Shown piece after piece: positions 25,447 to 33,626 of a DNA stretch of 64,000 nucleotides; within the stretch, counting starts at the first letter, position 1, and each line of letters begins with the position of its first letter. The notes below the pieces were generated by a model. That model did not search any database, had not been told where the DNA came from, and saw nothing but the letters and a program-made list of their open reading frames with translations. The stretch comes from CALGDE01 sp964655355. Its GTDB lineage: Bacteria > Cyanobacteriota > Cyanobacteriia > CACIAM-69d. The position numbers were made by a program, and so were the translations under genes. The stretch is from the NCBI GenBank assembly GCA_964655355.1, contig CAZZMD010000018.1:6162-70161 (forward strand), read 5' to 3'.

Positions 25447-27612
25447 ATGCGGCAATTTCTAAAACAAACCCTTGCCAGTACCATCGGTACGATTGTGGGG
25501 CTGGGGTTAATGGGGCTCGTCTCTATCGGTGGACTAATTGCCTTACTGGTGGCCCTAGCGGCGACGGAAAAGGAGCCGGAGCTAACGGCTGACACAATAT
25601 TAACCTTGGATTTATCCCAAGAGATTCGGGACGCCCCCCTGGGGAATCGAGAAGCCCTCGCCGGATTATTGGCCGGCCAATCATCAGAAGTGCTGCCCCT
25701 GCGGACCATTTTGGAAAGCCTCGAGGCCGCGGCCGAGGACGATCGCATCCAAGGGATTTACATTTCGGGGCAGCTCGACACCACGGCGGCGGGGTTTGCC
25801 ACCCTGATGGAAGTGCGCGAAGCCCTGCAACGGTTCCGGGAAAAATCCAACAAACCCGTGATCGCCTACGGCGTCGGCTGGTCAGAGCGGGAATATTTTG
25901 TGACATCGGCAGCGGGGGAAGTGCTGCTAAACCCCTACGGCACCCTAGAAATGAACGGCTTTAGCTCCCAGGGCACCTTCTGGGCGGGAGCCTTGGAAAA
26001 ATACGGCATTGGCGTCCAGGTGGTACGGGCAGGCTCCTATAAATCCGCCGTAGAACCCTTTACCCAGACCGAGCGCAGCGCCGAAAGTCGAGAACAATCC
26101 CAAGCCTTACTGGGCAGCCTATGGACCGATTTTTTGATGGAAGTCGGCGGAGATCGCGACGTTGATCCAAAACAGCTCCTGGCGATCGCCCGTAGCCAGG
26201 GAATTTTTCGAGGGGAACAGGCCAGCCAAGCCCAATTGGTCGACGGCATGGCCTACGAGGACCAAGTACTGGACAAATTGGCCAAGCTAGCGCCTGCCCA
26301 GGATGGAGATGAACCCTTCGAAGGGATGGCCCTAGATGACTATTTCGAGATCATCCAAACCTCGGACAGCGCTCCCGAAGACATGGCCGGAGAGAATCCC
26401 CCTGAGGACGCCCCACCGGCCGACGGGGCAGTCCCCAAAGAAGATGCGCCGGAGGCCCCGGACCAGTCCCATGCCAAGCTAATCCCAATGGTCCAGCCAG
26501 GGTTACCGGGACAGCGTAGAGTCTGGCTCAATCCCCCAACGCCGGATGATGTCCAGGACGGCGAGGCAACGCCCTCCCCCGCGTCGACCGGATCGCCCCC
26601 ATCGGAAGCCTCCCCCGAAGCGAGTGCCTCCCCCGAAGCAGAGGGCACGGACGCCCCAGCTCCTGACATGGCCCGTGAAGCCAACGAGGTGGCCGTGGTC
26701 TATGCCACCGGTGCGATCGTGCCAGGACGGGGCACCCCCGATCAAATTGGGGGCGATCGCCTGGCCAAGACCTTGCGGGAGCTGCGTCAGGATCAGACCG
26801 TGGCGGCGGTAGTGCTGCGGCTGAACAGTCGGGGCGGCAGCGCCACCGCCTCAGAAATCATTGCCCGCGAAGTGGAGCTGACGGCCCAGGAAAAACCCGT
26901 GGTGGTGTCCATGGGAGATTATGCAGCCTCCGGCGGCTATTGGATTTCCGCCCCCGCGGACGAAATTGTGGCAGAACCCACAACGATCACCGGCTCCATT
27001 GGCGTCTTCGGCTTATTGCCCAACGTACAAAAGCTCGGAGAAAACAACGGCGTCACCTGGGATTCCATCCAGACCGGTCCCCTCGCCAATCTGCAAACCA
27101 TTACCCGTCCCAAATCAGACGCAGAATTAGCCCTATTGCAATCGTCCGTGGATTGGGTTTACGGGCAATTTATTGCCAAGGTCGCCGAAGGGCGATCGCT
27201 CGAGACCAGCACCGTCGAGGAAATTGCCCAGGGACGGGTCTGGTCTGGCCGGGCCGCGGAAAAGGTCGGACTGGTGGATCAACTCGGAGGCTTAGAAACG
27301 GCGATCGCCCGCGCCGCCGAATTGGCAGAATTAGGAGACGACTGGACCATCCAGGAGTATCCCAAATCCAAAGGCTTCGGCAGCCTCCTCCCCTTCAGCA
27401 GCAGCTCATCCCTAGACGAAGCCCTCGCAGAGCTGTTAATCACAGCGGGCGATCGCCTGGGGATTTGGGCCTGGCTATCAGAGTCCCGCTCCGTCGAACA
27501 GGTCGCCTTAGCCCACTGGACCGCCTGGCGAGCGCAACTGGACTGGCTGGCAACCCTGAACGATCCCAACGGCACCTATGCTAAATCCTTCGACGCCTGG
27601 GACATTCGCTAG
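25447..27612 (+). CDS. sppA: Signal peptide peptidase SppA, double-length type, with large acidic insert
   Basis: A membrane-bound serine protease of 721 residues that degrades cleaved signal peptides; in cyanobacteria SppA homologs are linked to thylakoid and phycobilisome protein turnover. An N-terminal transmembrane helix (about 12-37) is followed by two tandem S49 domains. The Lys of the catalytic dyad is in RAGSYKSAVEP (K199) and the nucleophile in YAASGGYWISA (S495), the arrangement of the 67-kDa type. Between the domains, about residues 299-414, is an insert of about 115 residues rich in Pro, Ala, Ser, Glu and Asp (for example PPSEASPEASASPEAEG), which makes the protein longer than the usual 600 or so. 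The insert is predicted disordered and strongly acidic. Confidence 0.93.
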   Translation: MRQFLKQTLASTIGTIVGLGLMGLVSIGGLIALLVALAATEKEPELTADTILTLDLSQEIRDAPLGNREALAGLLAGQSSEVLPLRTILESLEAAAEDDRIQGIYISGQLDTTAAGFATLMEVREALQRFREKSNKPVIAYGVGWSEREYFVTSAAGEVLLNPYGTLEMNGFSSQGTFWAGALEKYGIGVQVVRAGSYKSAVEPFTQTERSAESREQSQALLGSLWTDFLMEVGGDRDVDPKQLLAIARSQGIFRGEQASQAQLVDGMAYEDQVLDKLAKLAPAQDGDEPFEGMALDDYFEIIQTSDSAPEDMAGENPPEDAPPADGAVPKEDAPEAPDQSHAKLIPMVQPGLPGQRRVWLNPPTPDDVQDGEATPSPASTGSPPSEASPEASASPEAEGTDAPAPDMAREANEVAVVYATGAIVPGRGTPDQIGGDRLAKTLRELRQDQTVAAVVLRLNSRGGSATASEIIAREVELTAQEKPVVVSMGDYAASGGYWISAPADEIVAEPTTITGSIGVFGLLPNVQKLGENNGVTWDSIQTGPLANLQTITRPKSDAELALLQSSVDWVYGQFIAKVAEGRSLETSTVEEIAQGRVWSGRAAEKVGLVDQLGGLETAIARAAELAELGDDWTIQEYPKSKGFGSLLPFSSSSSLDEALAELLITAGDRLGIWAWLSESRSVEQVALAHWTAWRAQLDWLATLNDPNGTYAKSFDAWDIR

Positions 27613-27833
27613 GCCCCTAGGCTATCTGCTTGAGCGACCTGTCTAAACTATCTGAACGATAGGATTTGCAGCGGCTCCAACGGTCTGTGTTATCACCGGA
27701 TGGATGGGTCAGGGGCACGGAAAAATTAAGGACCAGGCCAGGGGAATCAACCGGATTCCCGCCCCCCGCGATGCGTGCGATCCGCGCAACAGGCGCAATA
27801 CCCCACCTGCAACCCACGGTGACGACGGCAACC

Positions 27834-29057
27834 ATGAATATTCTGATGATTTCGACCACCCTGCCCTACCCCCCCACGGCAGGGGGAACAGAGGTGCGCA
27901 CCTATCACCTGCTGGTGCAGCTCAGTCGAAAGCACAAAGTAACTGTCGTAACCCAGCCCTGGGAGAACACCCCCCCGGACTACATTGCCGCCCTAGAAGA
28001 CATCGCCGAGGAAGTCGTCACCTTTCCCCGGGCAACGACTCCGGGCGGCGGAATTGTCGGCAAGGTGGCCCGATTTGGGCGATTTCTCTGGGATGCGGTG
28101 CCCCCCCACGTGCGCTATGGGCAAACCCCAGAAATGCAGCAATGGATCGACGACGCGATCGCCGCCGGCCAATTCGACGCCATCACCTGTGAACACAGCG
28201 TCAACGAAATTTTCATTCGTCCCGAATGGCGATACACCCATCCCAAACTGCGCATCATCGCCGACATCCATAGCTCCGTCTACGCCGCCTGCCGCGATCG
28301 CCTGGACACCAACACCTCCGACCGTCCCTGGCGCGATCGCCTGTCCCTGGGACTCTTCAAACGCTACGAAAAAAACTACTGTCAAAAATTCTCCGCCCTC
28401 GTCGTCACCACCCCCGACGACTTCACCCCCATCCACACCCTCGCCCCCCAACTGCCCATCGACACCATCCCCAACGGCGTCGACTTCTCCCGCTTCCCCA
28501 TGCGGACAGAAGATCCCGGCAACCACAAACTCATCTTCTTCGGGGCAATGGACTACCAAGCCAACATCGACGGCGCCATCTTCTTCACCAACGAAGTCTT
28601 CCCAAAAATCGTTGAGCTATACCCCGACGCCACCCTAGACCTAGTCGGAGCCCGCCCACGACCGGAAGTACAGGAGCTAGATCAACTACCCGGCGTCCAC
28701 GTCACCGGCACCGTACCCTCCATTGCCGACTATCTCCACAACGCCGCCGTCTGCGTCATCCCCATGCGCACCGGTTTCGGCATCAAAAACAAAACCCTAG
28801 AAGCCCTCGCCGCCGGCACCCCCGTCGTCGGCAGCGATCGCGGTCTAGAAGCCCTCGCCGTCGACTTCCCCGGCGAACCTGTCCGCGCCCTGCGCGCCAA
28901 CACCGTCGAAGAATACGTCGACGGCGTCAGCAAACTCTTCAACAACCCCGCCCTACGGCAACAGATCTCCATCAGCGGTCGAGACTACGTCCTCCGGGAA
29001 TTCACCTGGGACCGAGCCGGCGATCGCTACGAGACCTTTATCACCAATCCGGACTAA
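27834..29057 (+). CDS. GT4-family glycosyltransferase
   Basis: A 407-residue GT-B glycosyltransferase. The N-terminal domain starts MNILMISTTLPYPPTAGG with the glycine-rich acceptor loop, and the C-terminal donor-binding domain has HKLIFFGAMDYQANIDGAIF, then MRTGFGIKNKTLEALAAGTP, the E-x7-E-like nucleotide-sugar motif. Members of this subgroup (PEP-CTERM/XrtA-associated sugar transferases and related proteins) build exopolysaccharide or glycosylate surface components, but the acceptor is not readable. The frame is open from 27666; ATG 27834 is chosen because it starts the first beta strand. ExoD-like and DGD-type genes follow on the same strand with gaps of 158 and 125 bp. Confidence 0.88.
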   Translation: MNILMISTTLPYPPTAGGTEVRTYHLLVQLSRKHKVTVVTQPWENTPPDYIAALEDIAEEVVTFPRATTPGGGIVGKVARFGRFLWDAVPPHVRYGQTPEMQQWIDDAIAAGQFDAITCEHSVNEIFIRPEWRYTHPKLRIIADIHSSVYAACRDRLDTNTSDRPWRDRLSLGLFKRYEKNYCQKFSALVVTTPDDFTPIHTLAPQLPIDTIPNGVDFSRFPMRTEDPGNHKLIFFGAMDYQANIDGAIFFTNEVFPKIVELYPDATLDLVGARPRPEVQELDQLPGVHVTGTVPSIADYLHNAAVCVIPMRTGFGIKNKTLEALAAGTPVVGSDRGLEALAVDFPGEPVRALRANTVEEYVDGVSKLFNNPALRQQISISGRDYVLREFTWDRAGDRYETFITNPD

Positions 29058-29138
29058 CCTCCCGACCCCTAGCAAAACTGTCCATCACCCCCACTAGAGG
29101 TTGCAATTCCCTGCAAACTCAATGAATATGAAGGCGAT

Positions 29139-29213
29139 TTACCGGTAAGGGACTTACGGGTAAAGCATTTACGGGTGAAGAATTTACGGGTAAGGGATTT
29201 ACGGGTAAGAACT
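29139..29213. repeat. 15-bp tandem repeat, five copies, abutting the start of the ExoD-like gene
   Basis: Units of pattern TTACGGGTAAGGGAT start at 29139, 29154, 29169, 29184 and 29199, and end three bases before ATG 29216. They occupy the place of the ribosome binding site; GGTAAGG inside each unit could serve as a weak one. Read in the frame of the gene they encode an FTGKG-like pentapeptide series, but no start codon lies upstream before a TGA at 29129. Confidence 0.93.
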
Positions 29214-29215
29214 TT

Positions 29216-29830
29216 ATGGCGAGCTTGTCAGCGGAATTAGAAGAACAGTTCTTAGGGGAGGACGGCCCCGAGACTTTTTCCCTAGGGGACGTGCTGGCAT
29301 TAGCGGGAGAACGCACCTTCGGCTTTTTATTTGTGCTGCTGTCCATCCCATCCGCCCTGCCCATTCCCGCCCCCGGCTACTCCGTTCCCTTTGGTATTCT
29401 GCTCGCCTGGCTAGCGGTCCAGATGGCCGTGGGACAGGATCAACCCTGGCTGCCCCAAACCTGGCGATCGCGCGCCATCGGCCGGGAACGACTATCCGGC
29501 CTCATCAACGCCGCCGTCCCCTGGCTGCGCAAACTGGAAATCCTATCCCGCCCTCGACTGATCCCCCTCTGCCGTAGCCCCTGGGGCCGTTTCATCCTCG
29601 GCGGCGGCGTCACCCTGATGGGACTGTCGATGATTGCCCCCATCCCCGGCACCAACACCCTGCCCGCGATGGGCATTTTTGTGGTGGGCTTGGGCCTGGT
29701 GGACGACGACGGCGCGATCGCCCTCCTGGGGGCCACAGGCGGCATCGTCGTCACCGTCTCCATCTGGACCGCCATCATCTGGGGCGGCAGCAGCCTCATC
29801 GATCTCATCAAGGGGGGCTTAGGTGGCTAA
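29216..29830 (+). CDS. ExoD-family membrane protein (exopolysaccharide synthesis)
   Basis: A 204-residue integral membrane protein. The ExoD signature is clear: LSLGDVLALAGERTFGFLFV-like start, LLSIPSALPIPAPGYSVPFG (conserved Pro-rich loop after the first helix), and a second related half GRFILGGGVTLMGLSMIAPI, PGTNTLPAMGIFVVGLGLVD. Four or five transmembrane helices are predicted. In rhizobia ExoD affects exopolysaccharide production and alkaline tolerance; the mechanism is unknown. It sits between two glycosyltransferase genes on the same strand, which fits a surface-glycan or envelope role. Five 15-bp repeats abut the start codon. Confidence 0.88.
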   Translation: MASLSAELEEQFLGEDGPETFSLGDVLALAGERTFGFLFVLLSIPSALPIPAPGYSVPFGILLAWLAVQMAVGQDQPWLPQTWRSRAIGRERLSGLINAAVPWLRKLEILSRPRLIPLCRSPWGRFILGGGVTLMGLSMIAPIPGTNTLPAMGIFVVGLGLVDDDGAIALLGATGGIVVTVSIWTAIIWGGSSLIDLIKGGLGG

Positions 29831-29955
29831 AGCCCGGGGGATCGGGCAATATTGGACGCAATAGGTTATCAGACCTTAATAATTTGTCACGGTAATTTAT
29901 GATCGCAGTCAAAGTACGGCAAACCAAGACGATTTAAGGCTTTTCAATCATCCCT

Positions 29956-31218
29956 ATGAAAATTAGTATTGTCACCACCGCCGCCTTGCCGTCCTTAACG
30001 GGCACCAGTATCAACCCCCTACTGCGAGCCGCCTATCTGTCGAAAAATCACCAGGTCGAGCTAGTCCTACCCACCTGCGTCAACCGCGACGAAACCGGCT
30101 CCTACAAATTTGGCGACCGAGACGCGATCGCCACCGCCTCCTGCGACTATCTGACCCAATCCCTGCCCCGCACGGCCTGGTCGCCGAAGAACCTGACCTT
30201 CGGGTTCTACGACGCCATTTACAAACCCATCTCCAAATCCCTCTATCCCAAGCAGGACATCAAGTCCTACCCCTTCCAGGGGGACACACTGATATTGGAG
30301 GATCCGATTCAACTGCTGTCCCTACCCAGCATGATTCCCGATCCTCGCCAAACCCTCGGTCCCTCCCTACGGGAACGCTACGAAACCGTCATCGGCATCA
30401 ACCACACCAACAACTTTTTTGTACTGCCGATTATTTTCAGCAACCCCCTCCAGTGCAAATTTGTCACCTGGGGGCTTAAATTTTTGGGCAGCCGCATCCT
30501 GAATCACCAATGCGATTTTGAGATTAATCTCTCCGGTGCGATCCCCCAACTCCACAACATCAGCTACACAGAAAACGTCAACGGCGTCCACGCCCAATTC
30601 TTTGCCCGCCAGGGGAGCGATCGCCCCACCACCGCCCTAAGTGGCAACTACTACGTCGGCAAAATCATCCCCCTGAAGCGGGTGAACAACCTGCTGGAGT
30701 GGTCCGTCGACCATAAATTTCCCCTGCATGTGTACGGCAAAATCGCCGACGTGCCCCAGCAACTGCCCAAATCCTTCCGGGATCATTTCGAGCAAATTCG
30801 AGTGCGGGCGATCGAGATTTTCAGCACCATCGACCACATCCAATTCCATCGGGAAACCCACCAACCCTTCGTCGACCTAGCCGAGCACAAGACTTTTATT
30901 AATCCGTCCCTCTCCGAAGTGCTCTGCACCACCACCGCAGAAGCGATCGCCATGGGCAAATTTGCGGTCATGCCGGACCACCCGTCCAACGAATTTTTCA
31001 AACGATTCAAAAATGCCCGCTTCTACGACACCGACGAGGAAGCCCTAGCCCTGGTGAAGTCCCTGGAATCGGAACAACCGGAACCGGACCCCGCCACCCA
31101 TGAACTCACCTGGGAACGGGGATGCGATCGCCTGCTGGCCGTTGCAGCCAGCTATCGAGAAACCGCAAAAACCCGCACCAGCGAACAACGGTGGGCAATC
31201 CCCCAAATCCTGTCCTAG
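29956..31218 (+). CDS. DGD1/DGD2-type digalactosyldiacylglycerol synthase-like glycosyltransferase
   Basis: A 420-residue GT-B enzyme, GT4 family, closely patterned on plant DGD1/DGD2, which add the second galactose to monogalactosyl lipid. Matches run along the whole length: IVTTAALPSLTGTSINPLLR and AYLSKN at the N-terminus, ETVIGINHTN in the middle, NVNGVHAQFF, GNYYVGKIIPLKRV, and FINPSLSEVLCTTTAEAIAM then GKFAVMPDHPSNEFF near the C-terminus. It lacks the long N-terminal extension of DGD1, so it is more DGD2-like in size. Most cyanobacteria make DGDG with the unrelated DgdA; a DGD-type gene is known from Gloeobacter. The substrate is inferred from homology. Its stop codon shares the CCTAGG site with the stop of the opposite methylase gene. 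Confidence 0.88.
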   Translation: MKISIVTTAALPSLTGTSINPLLRAAYLSKNHQVELVLPTCVNRDETGSYKFGDRDAIATASCDYLTQSLPRTAWSPKNLTFGFYDAIYKPISKSLYPKQDIKSYPFQGDTLILEDPIQLLSLPSMIPDPRQTLGPSLRERYETVIGINHTNNFFVLPIIFSNPLQCKFVTWGLKFLGSRILNHQCDFEINLSGAIPQLHNISYTENVNGVHAQFFARQGSDRPTTALSGNYYVGKIIPLKRVNNLLEWSVDHKFPLHVYGKIADVPQQLPKSFRDHFEQIRVRAIEIFSTIDHIQFHRETHQPFVDLAEHKTFINPSLSEVLCTTTAEAIAMGKFAVMPDHPSNEFFKRFKNARFYDTDEEALALVKSLESEQPEPDPATHELTWERGCDRLLAVAASYRETAKTRTSEQRWAIPQILS

Positions 31219-32012
31219 GGGCAAATCACCAAGATTTCCCGGCTCGTTTTTGAATTGCCCATGCCATAGCTCCACTCAGGGGCAATAATCTCAAACCCCG
31301 CATAAAGATCGCGAATCACGGGATGGTCGTTATAGGACAGCACCCATCCCGTACGATCGCCCAGGATCCGCGCCAAGCGTTCGTGGTCAAATCCCTTGTG
31401 GGTACTCCCGCGATCGCCATAGAGGCTGGAGGGGATGAGATAGGGCGGATCAAGGTAGGCAAAAGCCCCCGGGTGACGATCCAGAGAAGTGGCAAAGTCT
31501 TCCACAGCCACAGTCAGGCGATCGCGAATTTTATCCGCCGGAAAATGGCGCACCCGGTCAATGGAAGACTGGGTGAATCGTCCGGTGATGGACTGGTCAG
31601 AACAGCCGCCGCTCAGGGTCGTCCCCGAAAAGGAGGCACGGTTCAACACAAAAAATAAAACCGCCTGGCGATCGTCTTCGAGATCCTGATGCCGCCTTTG
31701 CAAGGCATAAAAATCGTCCCGCACGGTCAGGGGATAGTGTTGTTGGACCTGTTCGGCTAAGGCTTCAGGATCCCGCAATAGAAATTTCCAGAAGGCTACC
31801 AGGGGTTTGAACATGTCGTATGCATGGACAGTTACCCCCTGGGCAGCGCAGGCCAGCTCGATGGAGCCGCCGCCGAGGAAGGGGGACACCAGTTCAGTGC
31901 GATCGCCCATCAAGTCGGTGATCAGAGGCAGGATTGTTTTGACCGCCCGGGATTTACCGCCGGGATAACGCAGGGGCGATCGCGTTGTGAGTAGGGAGAC
32001 TGGGGAGGTCAA
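31215..32012 (-). CDS. D12-class DNA N6-adenine methyltransferase (Dam-like)
   Basis: A 265-residue methylase using S-adenosylmethionine. Class-alpha order of motifs: motif X LRYPGGKSRAV, motif I PFLGGGSIELA, the target-recognition region in the middle (RDDFYALQRRHQ onward), and motif IV AYLDPPY. No restriction endonuclease gene is adjacent, so it is solitary. GATC is at the core of the very abundant GCGATCGC palindrome in this genome, and Dam-like methylation of GATC is known in cyanobacteria, so GATC is a reasonable but unproven target; the sequence does not show specificity. Two 15-bp repeats lie right upstream (32027-32056). It converges on the DGD-like gene with a 4-base overlap of stop codons. 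Confidence 0.88.
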   Translation of the reverse strand: MTSPVSLLTTRSPLRYPGGKSRAVKTILPLITDLMGDRTELVSPFLGGGSIELACAAQGVTVHAYDMFKPLVAFWKFLLRDPEALAEQVQQHYPLTVRDDFYALQRRHQDLEDDRQAVLFFVLNRASFSGTTLSGGCSDQSITGRFTQSSIDRVRHFPADKIRDRLTVAVEDFATSLDRHPGAFAYLDPPYLIPSSLYGDRGSTHKGFDHERLARILGDRTGWVLSYNDHPVIRDLYAGFEIIAPEWSYGMGNSKTSREILVICP

Positions 32013-32026
32013 AGCAACAAATTATC

Positions 32027-32056
32027 TAAGCGTTATTCAAGTAAGCGTTGTTCAAG
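32027..32056. repeat. 15-bp tandem repeat, 2 copies
   Basis: TAAGCGTTATTCAAG (32027-32041) and TAAGCGTTGTTCAAG (32042-32056), directly upstream of the methylase start codon. Confidence 0.9.
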
Positions 32057-32117
32057 CGCAGAACGAAGGAGAGAGACCAGGGGGAATCCTGATCATAACG
32101 GTCCGATCGTGCCCTCC

Positions 32118-33521
32118 CTACTCAAGCGTTAAAAGCTCAACAACCCCATTGGCCAAGCTTTCCAGACGTTCTTGGGAAAATTGAGGCGAGGCCGTTTGAA
32201 AATTGAGGGTCATTTGACCATTGAATGTCACCGCCGACATCATCACCGTGCGCTGGAACCGAGCGACGGACACCATAACAGATAGACCTTCAAATTTGAG
32301 ATCGCCCCATTGGGGAGGGATATCGACACGCCCCAGATTCGTCACCTGAACCGGCAGTGGCTCATCGTTGGGATTCGCAAGCCTTTGCTGAACAACCCCT
32401 TCGAAGAAGGGCAAAATTTTGAAGGGGATGTGGACGGCCAGTGCTGCCTTCAACTGCTGTTGAACGTTTTGCGCCAGGGTCCAAAAGGTGGTCTGAAACT
32501 CAGGTTGATCGTGGGAGAGCCCCCGAGGCAGTCGATGAAAAGTCGACAATCCGGATGCAAATATCCCCAACCGTTTGCCCTCCATCGGCGGATCACACCG
32601 TCGCCGTAAATCAATGGAAGAGGCACAGCCAATTTTGAGGGATGTCCCCTCCGGAGTTGTGCTAACGGTGAACGGCTGAGCCGCAACCATCATCGCCGCA
32701 CATAGACTCCCGTGGACAGTCGCTTGATGTTGGCGACATCGGCGCAGGAGCGCTTCGGTGAGGCTAGGAGATAGCGTCAGTTGGGTGTGGTAGTAAGTTT
32801 GCCCCAAAGGCGTCTGGGGCGGGACCGGGGGGAGGTAGGTTTGAGCTTGAGTTAGCAGGCGATAGCGCAGGAGAACGACCTGCCACAACAGCTTGAAGAA
32901 GGCGCTGATGGGGGGAAATAGCCCTTTCGGAGGGGCGGGCTGATAGTCGTCAACGCTGCCGAAGGCGATCGCAGGATTAGGCCAAGGCGGCGCTGGGTCT
33001 AGGGCTCGACTGTATAGGTTCAGAATCTGGGTGTGGAGATAAACCGCAGAAGCGCCATCGCTGATCCCATGGTGCAGGGTGGTTAGAAGGTGATGAACAT
33101 CATCGGACGGGGAGAGGAGGGCACAGCGCATCAAGTAACGATCGCTAGGCATCGGGGTTGTGAGTTCCTGGGTGATGGCAGACTCAAGCTCAACCGCATC
33201 CCCATCGGAATTGCTGTTGAGACTATTGCTGTCGAAACCATTGCTTTTGAGAATCCTGAGGGGAATAGGCTTTGCTTGACCGTAGGCAAACCGACAGTTT
33301 TTTGGAGGCTCTCCGGTGATGCAGGCCTGAAGGTGGGGATGGCTACTTTGCAAATGGGCGATCGCCCGTTGAAGGTGGTCCAGGTCAAGGGGGCCCCGCA
33401 GGCGACTCACCATCAGGATGTTATAGGTTCCCTGGTGACGGGTTAGGATTTCCATGGCCGACTCTAAGGGGGTCAGAGGACGCCCGGTAGCGCCGTTAGG
33501 GGAAGATGCGTTTTTAGGCAT
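32118..33521 (-). CDS. Condensation-domain-like acyltransferase (HHxxxD)
   Basis: A 467-residue stand-alone member of the superfamily that includes NRPS condensation domains, PapA-type acyltransferases and alcohol O-acetyltransferases. The catalytic motif is TLHHGISDGAS, with HHxxxDG intact (about residues 150-156). Other landmarks are the N-terminal RPLTPLESAMEIL and a structural IDLRRRCDPPMEGKRLG segment; the expected DFGWG loop is not seen, as in PapA-like enzymes. No NRPS or PKS module is nearby, so it probably acylates a small alcohol, lipid or sugar. The frame is open to ATG 33548, but the first nine codons fall in a 13-bp repeat, so ATG 33521 is used. An ABC-2 permease gene lies just upstream on the same strand. 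Confidence 0.75.
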   Translation of the reverse strand: MPKNASSPNGATGRPLTPLESAMEILTRHQGTYNILMVSRLRGPLDLDHLQRAIAHLQSSHPHLQACITGEPPKNCRFAYGQAKPIPLRILKSNGFDSNSLNSNSDGDAVELESAITQELTTPMPSDRYLMRCALLSPSDDVHHLLTTLHHGISDGASAVYLHTQILNLYSRALDPAPPWPNPAIAFGSVDDYQPAPPKGLFPPISAFFKLLWQVVLLRYRLLTQAQTYLPPVPPQTPLGQTYYHTQLTLSPSLTEALLRRCRQHQATVHGSLCAAMMVAAQPFTVSTTPEGTSLKIGCASSIDLRRRCDPPMEGKRLGIFASGLSTFHRLPRGLSHDQPEFQTTFWTLAQNVQQQLKAALAVHIPFKILPFFEGVVQQRLANPNDEPLPVQVTNLGRVDIPPQWGDLKFEGLSVMVSVARFQRTVMMSAVTFNGQMTLNFQTASPQFSQERLESLANGVVELLTLE

Positions 33522-33559
33522 ACGTTTTAGGCATACGTTTCTAGGCATATAGGCATATT
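33512..33559. repeat. 13-bp tandem repeat, about 3.7 copies, at the start of the acyltransferase gene
   Basis: TTTTAGGCATACG at 33512-33524 and 33525-33537, a variant at 33538-33550, then a partial AGGCATATT. It contains both candidate ATG codons of the acyltransferase gene (33521 and 33548), so repeat number may set the translation start. Confidence 0.9.
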
Positions 33560-33587
33560 GGTGTGCCTTAGCTACCAGTCGTTCATT

Positions 33588-33626
33588 ACAAGCGACGTCT
33601 ACAAGCGACGCCTACAAGCGACGTTC
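33588..33626. repeat. 13-bp tandem repeat, three copies, across the stop of the permease gene
   Basis: ACAAGCGACGTCT, ACAAGCGACGCCT and ACAAGCGACGTTC at 33588, 33601 and 33614. The stop codon of the ABC-2 permease gene lies at the junction of the second and third units. Confidence 0.92.
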
